Positions 18,250 through 25,481 of a DNA stretch of 32,291 nucleotides are shown here, one piece after another. Within the stretch, counting starts at the first letter, position 1. Every line of letters starts with the position of its first letter. The translations under genes and the position numbers were made by a program. The notes beneath the pieces are model-generated. The model was given only the letters and a program-made list of their open reading frames with translations, had not been told where the DNA came from and searched no databases. The DNA is taken from positions 1 to 32,291 of the forward strand of contig JACRAS010000216.1 of the NCBI GenBank assembly GCA_016234705.1, read 5' to 3'. The DNA comes from Betaproteobacteria bacterium (GTDB lineage: Bacteria > Pseudomonadota > Gammaproteobacteria > Burkholderiales > SG8-39).

Positions 18250-18699
18250 ATGCTGACCATCGGCAAGGTCGCGGCGTCGTTGCAAGTAAGCGCGGACAGC
18301 ATTCGCTTTTACGAACGTGAGGGCTTGTTGAGCCCGGCGAGAAAAAGCGAGGCCGGTTACCGGCTCTATACCGAGGAAGCGGTACGCCGTCTCAACTTCA
18401 TCAAGCATGCGCAACAATGCGGATTCTCGCTATCCGAGATACGCGAACTGCTCGAAATCAAAGGCCATGACAAGGCATGCTGCAACGACGTTTACCGGGT
18501 CGCGATCGAAAAGAAGCTGCGGCTGGAGAGTAAAATCAAGGCGTTCAAGGCCATGTCGCAAGCGTTGACCAAGCTGATCGAGATCTGCTCCCACGACGCA
18601 AAACCGTTGGATGCATGCCCGATACTGAGCGCGCTCGAATCAAGCATGGCGAAACAACATGCGCGCTCGAAGAGCTTGCCGCATAGCCGCGCAGCGTAG
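18250..18699 (+). CDS. MerR-family metal-responsive regulator (ZntR/PbrR-like)
   Basis: A 149-residue regulator with a MerR winged helix (LTIGKVAASLQVSADSIRFYEREGLL), the signature GYRLYTEEAVRRLNFIKHAQQCGFSL, and metal-site cysteines CC in HDKACCNDV plus CSHDAKPLDACPIL near the C-terminus. This spacing resembles ZntR/CadR-type sensors more than MerR or CueR. GGAGG lies five bases before the ATG at 18250. It is encoded downstream of the ATPase in the same direction and probably controls the promoter at 15326. Confidence 0.9.
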   Translation: MLTIGKVAASLQVSADSIRFYEREGLLSPARKSEAGYRLYTEEAVRRLNFIKHAQQCGFSLSEIRELLEIKGHDKACCNDVYRVAIEKKLRLESKIKAFKAMSQALTKLIEICSHDAKPLDACPILSALESSMAKQHARSKSLPHSRAA

Positions 18700-18704
18700 A
18701 ATCG

Positions 18705-18959
18705 ATGATTAAAGTCGAAGCTTTTTCGTCCCCCGGGTGCGCCAAATGCGCCAAGGCGAAAGGCGCGCTCAAGGCAATAATTGACGAGCTAGGACAAGAC
18801 CGGGTGATCTGGCGTGACGTGAATATTCTCGAGGAACTCGATTATGCGGTCGAGCTCGGGGTATTTTCTCCTCCTGCAATCGCGATCGACGGTGAACTCG
18901 TTTTCCCCGCGCTCCCCAGCCCGGATCGCCTGCGTGCGGAACTCATCAAGCGTCTTTAG
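18705..18959 (+). CDS. Small thioredoxin-fold protein
   Basis: An 84-residue mini-thioredoxin/glutaredoxin fold with the redox pair in SSPGCAKCAKAKGAL (C15, C18), a strand VIWRDVNI and the cis-proline region GVFSPPAIAIDGELVF. There is no signal peptide. It begins 5 bp after the regulator gene. Small thioredoxins of this type are known next to CcdA-like membrane proteins, and one follows here, so a paired role in thiol or metal handling is likely; the direction of electron flow is not known. Confidence 0.85.
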   Translation: MIKVEAFSSPGCAKCAKAKGALKAIIDELGQDRVIWRDVNILEELDYAVELGVFSPPAIAIDGELVFPALPSPDRLRAELIKRL

Positions 18960-19016
18960 AAGTCGCGCTGAATTCTCAACGTACTCCCACCCATTCGCCG
19001 ATATCGTTCTCATTCA

Positions 19017-19712
19017 ATGGATCTCGAAGCGCTCAATACCGCACTAGAGCAAGCGAATGCCATTTCGCTTGGAATCGGTTTTATCGCCGGGTTTCTGTTC
19101 AGCTTTAACCCGGTCGCGCTGGCCGCCATTCCGGTTTCGCTCGCCTATGTGACCAAGGCGCACGAAACCAGAAAAGCGGTGCTGTTCGGGAGCATGTTTA
19201 TTCTCGGCCTGATCGTCACCCATGCGCTACTCGGCTTGATCGCCGGATTCGGCGGAGCGTGGGTGCAGAAGCTGCTTGGGCGTGAATGGGGGCTAGTCCT
19301 CGGTCCCGTGCTGATCGTCCTGGGATTGATGTGGCCCGGATGGATCAGGCTGCCCATTCCGCCAATTCCTGTTCGGGCTAAGAGGGCAACAAGTATGTGG
19401 GGGGCGTTTGCTCTGGGGGCGCCTTTTTCGGTGGCGATCTGCCCCGTGTGCACGCCGGCCTTGATCGTTCTGCTCGGCGTTGCCGCTGGTATTGGCTCGC
19501 CACTGTTTGGCGTGCTGTTGTTGCTTGCCTTTGCCATCGGCCGCGCCGTACCTATCATTCTGGGGGCGTGGGCGATGGGCGCGTTGGAAAGCCTAACGCC
19601 GTTGAGCCGTTCGCAAAAACTATTCGAGATTCTCGGCGGTGTGACGCTGATCCTGTCGGGACTATACATGTTGAACGCTTATTTCTTCGTTGTTCCGGCC
19701 TTGGCAGGGTGA
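19017..19712 (+). CDS. CcdA/DsbD-transmembrane-like protein with altered cysteines
   Basis: A 231-residue membrane protein with six hydrophobic segments in two pseudo-repeats, like CcdA. In true CcdA each repeat has one conserved cysteine near a proline. Here the first repeat reads GFLFSFNPVALAAIP with no cysteine, and the second reads GAPFSVAICPVCTPALIVLLG with two (CPVC). The electron-relay pair between repeats is therefore absent, and a CPxC metal- or thiol-binding site is present instead. It is last in the ATPase module, 57 bp after the thioredoxin gene. It may be a metal permease derived from CcdA. Confidence 0.8.
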   Translation: MDLEALNTALEQANAISLGIGFIAGFLFSFNPVALAAIPVSLAYVTKAHETRKAVLFGSMFILGLIVTHALLGLIAGFGGAWVQKLLGREWGLVLGPVLIVLGLMWPGWIRLPIPPIPVRAKRATSMWGAFALGAPFSVAICPVCTPALIVLLGVAAGIGSPLFGVLLLLAFAIGRAVPIILGAWAMGALESLTPLSRSQKLFEILGGVTLILSGLYMLNAYFFVVPALAG

Positions 19713-19811
19713 ATCGACTTTGCCATCCCCGCAAAACAGACAGCCGAGCCCGTCTATGTCATTACAGTTACTCAACACTCGTGTACGGCAAAGGGCAAGT
19801 AATTCGAAAAG

Positions 19812-22094
19812 CTAACGTAGCGTGAGCACGATCGGCTCCAGCGCCTCGCCCTGTGGCAGTACCCGGCCGATGGCCGCCGCATGCGCGTACCCCAGCGCGC
19901 GCAGGGCCTTCAGGCAAGCCTCGACGCGCTCTTCCGGGATGCTCGCGAGCAGCCCCCCGGCGGTCTGCGGATCGAAGATCAGCGCATAGCGCGGATGGCT
20001 CACAGTTTCCTGCTGGTTGCGCAGCGCGCGGCGCAGCCTCACGTTGGCCGGCTGCAGCGAGCTCAAGATGCCGGCCGCGCTGGTCTCCTCGGCGCCTTCC
20101 AGGATAGGCAGCGCGGCAAGGTTCAGTTCCGCGTCCACGCCCGAGGGCCGGGTCATCTCCAATAGATGCCCGAGCAAACCAAAGCCGGTCAGGTCGGTAC
20201 AGGCGCTTGCGCCGTGCTCGCGCAGGCACTGCGCCCCCAGACGGTTCGACTGGCACATCGAGACCAGGGCCGCGTCGATCCAGCGGCCGCGGGCCTGGAG
20301 CCGCGCATGGGCCGCAAACAGCGTGCCGGTGCCGATCGGCTTGGTGAGGATCAGTACGTCGCCCGGGCGCATGCCGCTCTTGCGCAGCACCGACGCGATA
20401 TCGTCATCCACCAGGCCGTTGATCGCAAAACCCAGCGCCAGCTCCCGGCCCTCCCCGGTGTGGCCGCCGACCAGCGCGCAATTGGCGTCGTTGAGCACTT
20501 CGCTCGCACCGGACATCATCTGAAACAAGGTGTCCTCCACCTTGGTTTCCAGCCCGGCGGGCACGGTGACGATCGCCGTGGCCGACTGCGCCTCGGCCCC
20601 CATCGCGAAAATGTCCCCCAGGGCATGGTTCGCGGCGACCTTGCCGAAAATGTAGGGGTCGTCGATGAAGGCGCGGAAGAAATCCACCGTGTGCACCATC
20701 GCCTTGCCCGGCGGCACGCGCACTACCGCTGCGTCGTCGGGCGCGTGCAGGCCGATCAACACGTCGTCGCGATCGACCGGATTGAGCGCGCCGAGCGCGC
20801 GCGCGAGCACCGTGGCGCCGACTTTCGCGCCGCAGCCACCGCAGCGCATCGCCACTGCGGAGAGGGCTTGCGCGGCTTCCTCCTGATCAAGCTTGAGCGA
20901 TGGGGGTGCTGCTTCCGCGGGCTCGGTTTCCATGGCCGGAAGCCGGTTGAACTTGAGCATGAAGCGGCGGTCGATCCAGTCCTTCCAGCGCCACACCCAG
21001 CCGCCCTGGAACCCGAGCGCACCGCGCGACGCCACGGCATACCGATCCCCCGTGCTGATCAGCGCGAGCCACTTGCTCTGCGGGCGGTAGGCCTTGAGCG
21101 CTCTACCCTCCACGGCGCGGCGCAGGTTCTCTGCCAGCGGTAATGCCTGGCGCACCGCGAATACCCCCGCCTTCTCGCGCGGATGGTTCACCATGCTGGC
21201 GATGTCGCCCGCGGCAAATACCTTAGGGTCAGTCAGCGTCTGCAGGGTATCGGTCACCTGTATGCAACCGTCCGCATCCAGAGCGAGGCCGGTTTCGCGC
21301 AGCCACGGCGCGCCGCCCGCGCGCGTGACCCAGACGATCTCGTCGGCGTCCACGGTTTCGCCGCCCGCCGTGTGCAGGCATGCCGCCGACACCTGATTGA
21401 CCTCGGCGTTGCAATGCAGGTCGACACCGCGTCGGGTGAGCACCCGCTCGAACGCGCGCCGCACCGAAGCATTGTGGGTCGGCAGGATGACCGCGTCGCG
21501 GGTCAGCAGGTGGAAGCCGATCTCGTCCGGATTGCGCCCAGATGCGCGCAGTTCGTTGCGCAAGCGATACTGCATGGCCAGAGTCAACTCGACCCCGCCG
21601 GCGCCACCACCGACCACGGCGATGCGCGTGATCCCGGCGCGTTTGCGCACGCGCTCGAGCAACAACTGCCAGCGCTGGTTAAAACTGTCGATCGGTTTTA
21701 CCGGCACGGCGTGCTCGGCCGCACCGGCCGCATTGCTCATTTGCGGCGTGGCACCGATGTTGATCGACAGAATGTCGTACGCAACCGGCGGACGGTTGCG
21801 GCAGAGCACCTTTCCCGCGTTGCGGTCCAGGCCCAGGGCTTCAGCACGAAACAAACGCGCACCGGCAAACTGGGCGAGTCGGAAGAGGTCGATGTGGACC
21901 TCGTCGTAACGGTAATGTCCCGCGATATAGCCCGGCAGCATCCCGGAGTACGGCGTATGGGTGTCGCGGCAGATCATGGTCAGGCGGACACCGGGCAAGG
22001 GATGCATGCCGAAGCGCCTGAGCACGCCCACATGGCTGTGCCCACCGCCGACGAGCACGATATCCCTGAGGATCGGTTGATCCGGCGATTGCAT
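19812..22094 (-). CDS. selD: NDH-like flavoprotein fused to selenide, water dikinase (SelD)
   Basis: A 760-residue fusion. Residues 1-390 are a pyridine nucleotide-disulfide oxidoreductase domain of the type found fused to SelD: VLVGGGHSHVGVLRRFG, YSGMLPGYIAGHY, INIGATPQ, VVGGGAGGVELT, FAAGDIA. Residues from about 415 are SelD: MRCGGCGAKVGATVLARALG, DDAAVVRVP, TVDFFRAFIDDPYIFGKVAANHALGD, GGHTGEG, LTKPIGTGTLF and DLTGFGLLGHL. SelD makes selenophosphate for selenocysteine and selenouridine. The catalytic position carries Cys, not Sec. The ATG at 22094 has AAGGA upstream. It follows the anti-sigma gene by 72 bp in the same direction. Confidence 0.95.
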   Translation of the reverse strand: MQSPDQPILRDIVLVGGGHSHVGVLRRFGMHPLPGVRLTMICRDTHTPYSGMLPGYIAGHYRYDEVHIDLFRLAQFAGARLFRAEALGLDRNAGKVLCRNRPPVAYDILSINIGATPQMSNAAGAAEHAVPVKPIDSFNQRWQLLLERVRKRAGITRIAVVGGGAGGVELTLAMQYRLRNELRASGRNPDEIGFHLLTRDAVILPTHNASVRRAFERVLTRRGVDLHCNAEVNQVSAACLHTAGGETVDADEIVWVTRAGGAPWLRETGLALDADGCIQVTDTLQTLTDPKVFAAGDIASMVNHPREKAGVFAVRQALPLAENLRRAVEGRALKAYRPQSKWLALISTGDRYAVASRGALGFQGGWVWRWKDWIDRRFMLKFNRLPAMETEPAEAAPPSLKLDQEEAAQALSAVAMRCGGCGAKVGATVLARALGALNPVDRDDVLIGLHAPDDAAVVRVPPGKAMVHTVDFFRAFIDDPYIFGKVAANHALGDIFAMGAEAQSATAIVTVPAGLETKVEDTLFQMMSGASEVLNDANCALVGGHTGEGRELALGFAINGLVDDDIASVLRKSGMRPGDVLILTKPIGTGTLFAAHARLQARGRWIDAALVSMCQSNRLGAQCLREHGASACTDLTGFGLLGHLLEMTRPSGVDAELNLAALPILEGAEETSAAGILSSLQPANVRLRRALRNQQETVSHPRYALIFDPQTAGGLLASIPEERVEACLKALRALGYAHAAAIGRVLPQGEALEPIVLTLR

Positions 22095-22166
22095 GGCGAA
22101 GTCCTTTTTCTTGGATGGCGTTCCGAGCGGAACTGCGAGCGCAACGGATGCTCGCAGCAAGCCGGC

Positions 22167-22370
22167 TCAGTCCCCTTCGTTTTCGAGCATCTCGGGGACT
22201 TTGCGCGCCGCGCGGCGCAGGAATTCGATCTGGTGAGAGAAATTGGTGCATCGCTTGCACATCATCAGGTGCATGCGGAGCAGCATGCGTTCCGATGGCG
22301 TCAGCGGCTGCTCCATAGCCCGCGAGGAAAGCCTGGCGGCGTGCTCGCACGAATACATCAAACTACTCAT
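22167..22370 (-). CDS. Small zinc-finger anti-sigma factor
   Basis: A 67-residue protein with C8 (YSCEHAARLSSRAME) and the H-x3-C-x2-C box HLMMCKRC, the ZAS/zf-HC2 pattern of soluble redox- or metal-sensing anti-sigma factors. It has no transmembrane helix. Its ATG overlaps the end of the sigma gene by 8 bp (ATGAGTAG), the usual coupling of sigma and anti-sigma. Loss of zinc on oxidation or thiol binding would release the sigma factor; that is family knowledge rather than shown here. Confidence 0.85.
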   Translation of the reverse strand: MSSLMYSCEHAARLSSRAMEQPLTPSERMLLRMHLMMCKRCTNFSHQIEFLRRAARKVPEMLENEGD

Positions 22371-22935
22371 GGTCTACCCCAAACCAGTTCTTGGTTATGC
22401 AGGAACGCAAGCTCAGCCTCGCTCTAAACAGTATCACGTGCAGATTGGTCGTCGAAATCTCGATCTTCTTACAGATTTCTTCCGCTGACAGGCCCATCAC
22501 CTCACGCATCGAGAACACCAGCGCGTCGCGCTTGGACATGCGCCGGCAGCACTCCTGATAGACGCGCCAGAACTGGCTCGACTCGAGCGCCGCATCGGGC
22601 ATTCCCCAATCCGCCGGCGGATCGACCCACTTGCCCTTTGCCGTAAACGAGCCGTCGTTGGAATCACCGTCCTCGCCCAGCGCGAACGCGCCCGCCGGCA
22701 GCCCGCGGCCGCGGCTGCGGGTCAGATCGATGATCTTGTGCTTAAGGATGCCGGTAAGCCAGGTGCGCAGTTGCGAGCGGCCCTGGAAACGGTCGCGCTG
22801 GGCCAGCGCCGCGATCAGCGTGTTCTGCACCGCATCCTCGGCCAGCGACGCATCGCGCAGATGAAACAGCGCGTAGCGCTGCAGATACTTCCGGTGCGCC
22901 TCTAGGGATTGCGCCTGATCGTCTTGTTCAGCCAT
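22363..22935 (-). CDS. ECF-type sigma-70 family RNA polymerase sigma factor
   Basis: A 190-residue ECF sigma factor. Region 2 includes YALFHLRDASLAEDAVQNTL, GRSQLRTWLTGILKHKIIDL and a basic RSRGRG. A 50-residue linker follows, then region 4 with RRMSKRDALVFSMREVMGLS and ICKKIEISTTNLHVILFRAR. The ATG at 22935 gives the usual length. It is cotranscribed with the anti-sigma gene and probably selD. Four well-spaced copies of a shared non-sigma70 promoter element lie within 11 kb on either side; this factor is the best candidate reader. Confidence 0.92.
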   Translation of the reverse strand: MAEQDDQAQSLEAHRKYLQRYALFHLRDASLAEDAVQNTLIAALAQRDRFQGRSQLRTWLTGILKHKIIDLTRSRGRGLPAGAFALGEDGDSNDGSFTAKGKWVDPPADWGMPDAALESSQFWRVYQECCRRMSKRDALVFSMREVMGLSAEEICKKIEISTTNLHVILFRARLSLRSCITKNWFGVDHE

Positions 22936-23090
22936 CGTGCTTTTTCTTTGGAGTCTGACCCTTATCGCATTGCGGTACGCGCCAGGACATTCTGCCATGA
23001 ATCGCCCCAGGCGCGCCCGCCCCGGGGGTTGCCGTTGCGGCCGGGACGACGGCTCCGGCCTCGAGGCGCCAATCCGGAATCGAAATCATT

Positions 23091-23119
23091 TGTAAGGAAT
23101 CGCCGGATGCGTACGACTA
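23091..23119 (+). promoter_or_regulatory. Candidate ECF-sigma promoter P1 (NPC-repeat operon)
   Basis: TGTAAGG (23091-23097), 16 nt, CGACTA (23114-23119), 76 bp before the NPC-repeat peptide start. The -35-like box, spacer and -10-like box are the same at 28034. The region has no convincing sigma-70 promoter. It lies in the intergenic space shared with the divergent sigma operon. Confidence 0.7.
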
Positions 23120-23195
23120 CGCCTACAGCAGGGAAGCGCTTCGCTCCCGGCTTGGTCACATTTACGTCCTTTTCGGCCTTATAGGAGACTAAACT

Positions 23196-23489
23196 ATGAA
23201 CCTGCTCACACAACCCCTGAAAGTCGCGATCGCCGGCGCTCTGGTGCTCGGCCTCAGTGGCCCGGTCCTCGCCGCAAACCCGTGCGGGGCGAAGAATCCC
23301 TGCGCGGCGAAATCCGCCAACCCATGCGGAGCCAAGGGGAATCCGTGCGCCGCGAAGAAAACCGCGAAGAAAAAGAACCCGTGCGCCAGCAAAAACCCGT
23401 GCGCGGCCAAGAACCCCTGCGCGGGCAAGAACCCCTGCGCGGGCAAGAACCCCTGCGCGGGCAAGAACCCCTGCGCGGCCAAGAAATAA
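23196..23489 (+). CDS. Secreted NPCxxK-repeat peptide
   Basis: A 97-residue protein. Residues 1-27 are a clear Sec signal peptide (TQPLKVAIAGALVLG core, PVLAA cleavage). The mature 70 residues are almost wholly N-P-C-(A/G)-(A/G/S)-K repeats: ten cysteines at roughly six-residue intervals, many lysines and no acidic residue. It contains no heme motif or aromatic core. Such a chain could bind soft metals or selenium/sulfur species like a periplasmic metallothionein, or be a thiol buffer; this is inference. The last four units are 18-bp near-identical DNA repeats. AGGAG at 23182 precedes the ATG. I do not recognise an annotated family. Confidence 0.85.
   Translation: MNLLTQPLKVAIAGALVLGLSGPVLAANPCGAKNPCAAKSANPCGAKGNPCAAKKTAKKKNPCASKNPCAAKNPCAGKNPCAGKNPCAGKNPCAAKK
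23409..23480 (+). repeat. Four tandem 18-bp units encoding NPCAGK
   Basis: AAGAACCCCTGCGCGGGC repeats three times exactly (23409, 23427, 23445) and a fourth time with one change (23463). Each unit encodes K-N-P-C-A-G. Near-identity at the DNA level points to recent expansion, so the copy number may vary between strains. Confidence 0.9.
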
Positions 23490-23503
23490 GACCATAGACG
23501 CCA

Positions 23504-23539
23504 GCCGCCCTTCGCCGGCCAGCGCTGGCCAGGGGCGGT
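23504..23539 (+). terminator. Strong intergenic hairpin after the NPC peptide gene
   Basis: GCCGCCC (23504-23510) pairs with GGGCGGT (23533-23539), enclosing a perfect 14-bp palindrome GGCCAGCGCTGGCC. There is no long T-run after it. In an otherwise tight operon this probably attenuates transcription or protects the upstream mRNA, giving more peptide than cytochrome. Confidence 0.55.
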
Positions 23540-23575
23540 TTCGCAGTCAACCACCGATATAAGGAGGCATCCGCC

Positions 23576-24211
23576 ATGAACTTCCGCACGCAACCGCTAC
23601 AGACCACTATCGCCGGCATATTCGCACTAGCTCTTGCCGGCCCCGTGCTCGCCCAGAACCCCTGCGCTGCCAAGAGCGCCAACCCCTGCGCTGCCAAGAA
23701 AGCCAATCCCTGCGCTGCCAAGAACCCGTGCGCTGCCAAGAATCCCTGCGCCGCCGGCTCGAAATTTGATTCCAAGATGGTGACGCGGCCCAAGGGCACG
23801 AAGCTCGCGGTCGGCGATCGCGCCGAGATGCTCAAGCTCGGCGAGAAGCTCTGGAGCGATACCAAGCTCAGCACCAACAACATGTCGTGTAATACCTGTC
23901 ACCAGGGCGGAGCGGCGTTCCAGAACACATTTGCCCAGCCCTATCCGCATTACGTTGCGATGGCGAAAGAACAAGACGGCTTCAAGAAAATCAACTTGGA
24001 CGAGATGGTCCAGTTCTGCCTGGTGGCGCCGATGGCGTCGAAAACGCTTGCCTGGGACTCGAAGGAACTCGCCGCACTGACGCTGTACACTGCCCAGATG
24101 CAGAAATCGTTCAAGCCGGCCGCCGCGGCGAAGGGCAACCCCTGCGGCGCGAAAAATCCGTGCGCGGCCAAGAACCCGTGCGCGGCGAAAAATCCGTGCG
24201 CGGTAAAATAG
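23576..24211 (+). CDS. c-type cytochrome flanked by NPCxxK repeats
   Basis: A 211-residue secreted protein. The signal peptide (TQPLQTTIAGIFALALAGPVLA) is a close copy of that of the upstream peptide. Next come five NPC units (residues 28-60), a monoheme cytochrome domain with CNTCHQGG, an ordered block GEKLWSDTKLSTNNMSC, and a likely axial Met in VQFCLVAPMASKTL. It ends in four more NPC units. The heme domain resembles small diheme-oxidase or TsdA-like cytochromes, but I cannot fix a family. The repeats probably recruit the same ligand as the peptide next to an electron-transfer centre. AAGGAGG precedes the ATG. Confidence 0.9.
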   Translation: MNFRTQPLQTTIAGIFALALAGPVLAQNPCAAKSANPCAAKKANPCAAKNPCAAKNPCAAGSKFDSKMVTRPKGTKLAVGDRAEMLKLGEKLWSDTKLSTNNMSCNTCHQGGAAFQNTFAQPYPHYVAMAKEQDGFKKINLDEMVQFCLVAPMASKTLAWDSKELAALTLYTAQMQKSFKPAAAAKGNPCGAKNPCAAKNPCAAKNPCAVK

Positions 24212-24218
24212 TAAGCTC

Positions 24219-25481
24219 GTGCTGCGCCGTGGTCTGATGGGACGGCGGCGCGCGGGGAGGGGCCTTGGTTTCCTCCCCGTTTTGTTTCTGGCCGTGCTCG
24301 CCGCTTGTTCCGAGCCGGCGTCGCCGCCTAGTCCCACCCTGGCGGGGACGGACGGCGTCGCGCAGTTTCTGGACAAGCATTGGCAGCAACCGCTTGCCCC
24401 CCAGGGCGCGGCGCCGCCGCATTTCACGCGACAGGAAGCGGCCCTCGATCCGGCATCCTGCGGCAGTTGCCATGTGCAACAGTTCCAGGACTGGAGCAGC
24501 GCTCTGCACGCCAGGGCCATGGGGCCGGGCGTGATGGGCCAGTTGATGAACATGGAGGCGCAGGCGCGCGAAGAGCACCAGGGGTGCATCCGCTGCCATG
24601 CGCCGCTGGCCGAACAGGCAGATGGCCTGGTCGCGGCCATTTCGCGGCCGAACGCGCGCAAGGGCGCGGCTCTGCACGAACAGGGCCTGGTCTGCGCCGC
24701 CTGCCATGTACGCGGCCATCGGCGCTTCGGCCCGGAGCGGCGCGATGGTTCGGCGCCGAAGCCGGAAGACCAACTGCCGCACGGTGGCTGGCAGGCGAGC
24801 GCCGCGTTCGCCGATTCGCGCTTTTGCGCCGGCTGCCACCAGTTCGCGGCGGACGGCTTCGCTCTGAACGGAAAACTTCTCGAGAACACCTACGAGGAAT
24901 GGAGGGCAAGCCCTTATGCCGGCGAGGGCAAACACTGCCAGTCCTGCCACATGCCCGACCGGCGCCATCTCTGGCGCGGCATCCATGACCCCGAGATGGT
25001 CCGCGGCGGCGTCAGCATCGGTGTCTCGCCGCCGCGCGTCGAGGCCGGCGCCGTGCGCGCCGCGCTGACGCTGCGCAACACCGGCACCGGACATCATTTT
25101 CCGACCTACGTCACGCCGAAAGTGGTGGTCGAGATATTCCAGGAAGATCAAGCCGCGCGCGCCGTAGCCGGCACGCGGCGCGAGTACGTGATCGCGCGCC
25201 AGGTGCCGCTCGACCTGTCGCGCGAGATCGCCGACACGCGGCTGGCGGCGGGCGCGCAAGCGGCGCTCGACTACGCGGTTCCGCGGCAGCAACGCGCGGC
25301 GAATCTGGTCTATCGTGTCCGGGTCGAGCCGGACGCCTTCTACACCGGCTTGTACCGTTCTTTGATCGCCGACGGCGCCGGCAAGGGCGAGGCGATGATC
25401 CGCCGGGCGCTGGCCGACTCGCTCGCCTCGCACTACACGCTGTTCGAGGAACGCCGCGCGCTCGGTGCGGCGGTGAAATGA
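24219..25481 (+). CDS. Pentaheme c-type cytochrome lipoprotein
   Basis: A 420-residue protein with lipobox LAVLAAC (C30) and five CxxCH heme motifs: CGSCH (81), CIRCH (113), CAACH (139), CAGCH (183) and CQSCH (220). After the heme domain, a beta-rich C-terminal region contains RNTGTGHHFPTYVTPKVVVEI, seen in cytochrome c-554-like multiheme families. It is probably outer-membrane- or periplasm-anchored and takes electrons from or gives them to the monoheme NPC cytochrome 7 bp upstream. Start is uncertain: the GTG at 24219 or the ATG at 24237, which would leave a 24-residue lipoprotein signal. Substrate unknown. Confidence 0.88.
   Translation: MLRRGLMGRRRAGRGLGFLPVLFLAVLAACSEPASPPSPTLAGTDGVAQFLDKHWQQPLAPQGAAPPHFTRQEAALDPASCGSCHVQQFQDWSSALHARAMGPGVMGQLMNMEAQAREEHQGCIRCHAPLAEQADGLVAAISRPNARKGAALHEQGLVCAACHVRGHRRFGPERRDGSAPKPEDQLPHGGWQASAAFADSRFCAGCHQFAADGFALNGKLLENTYEEWRASPYAGEGKHCQSCHMPDRRHLWRGIHDPEMVRGGVSIGVSPPRVEAGAVRAALTLRNTGTGHHFPTYVTPKVVVEIFQEDQAARAVAGTRREYVIARQVPLDLSREIADTRLAAGAQAALDYAVPRQQRAANLVYRVRVEPDAFYTGLYRSLIADGAGKGEAMIRRALADSLASHYTLFEERRALGAAVK

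Noticed and set aside
21183..22427. Plus-strand open frame of about 414 codons opposite the SelD fusion
   Set aside because: Antisense to a clear gene with complete motifs; composition is that of a shadow frame.
22949..22964. GGAGTCTGACCC sequence upstream of the sigma gene as a regulatory operator
   Set aside because: It resembles a short sequence scattered widely in betaproteobacterial intergenic DNA and has no second copy here to support a regulatory role.
23409..23480. Tandem 18-bp repeats as a CRISPR array
   Set aside because: Units are contiguous without spacers, lie in frame in a gene, and encode a regular peptide repeat.
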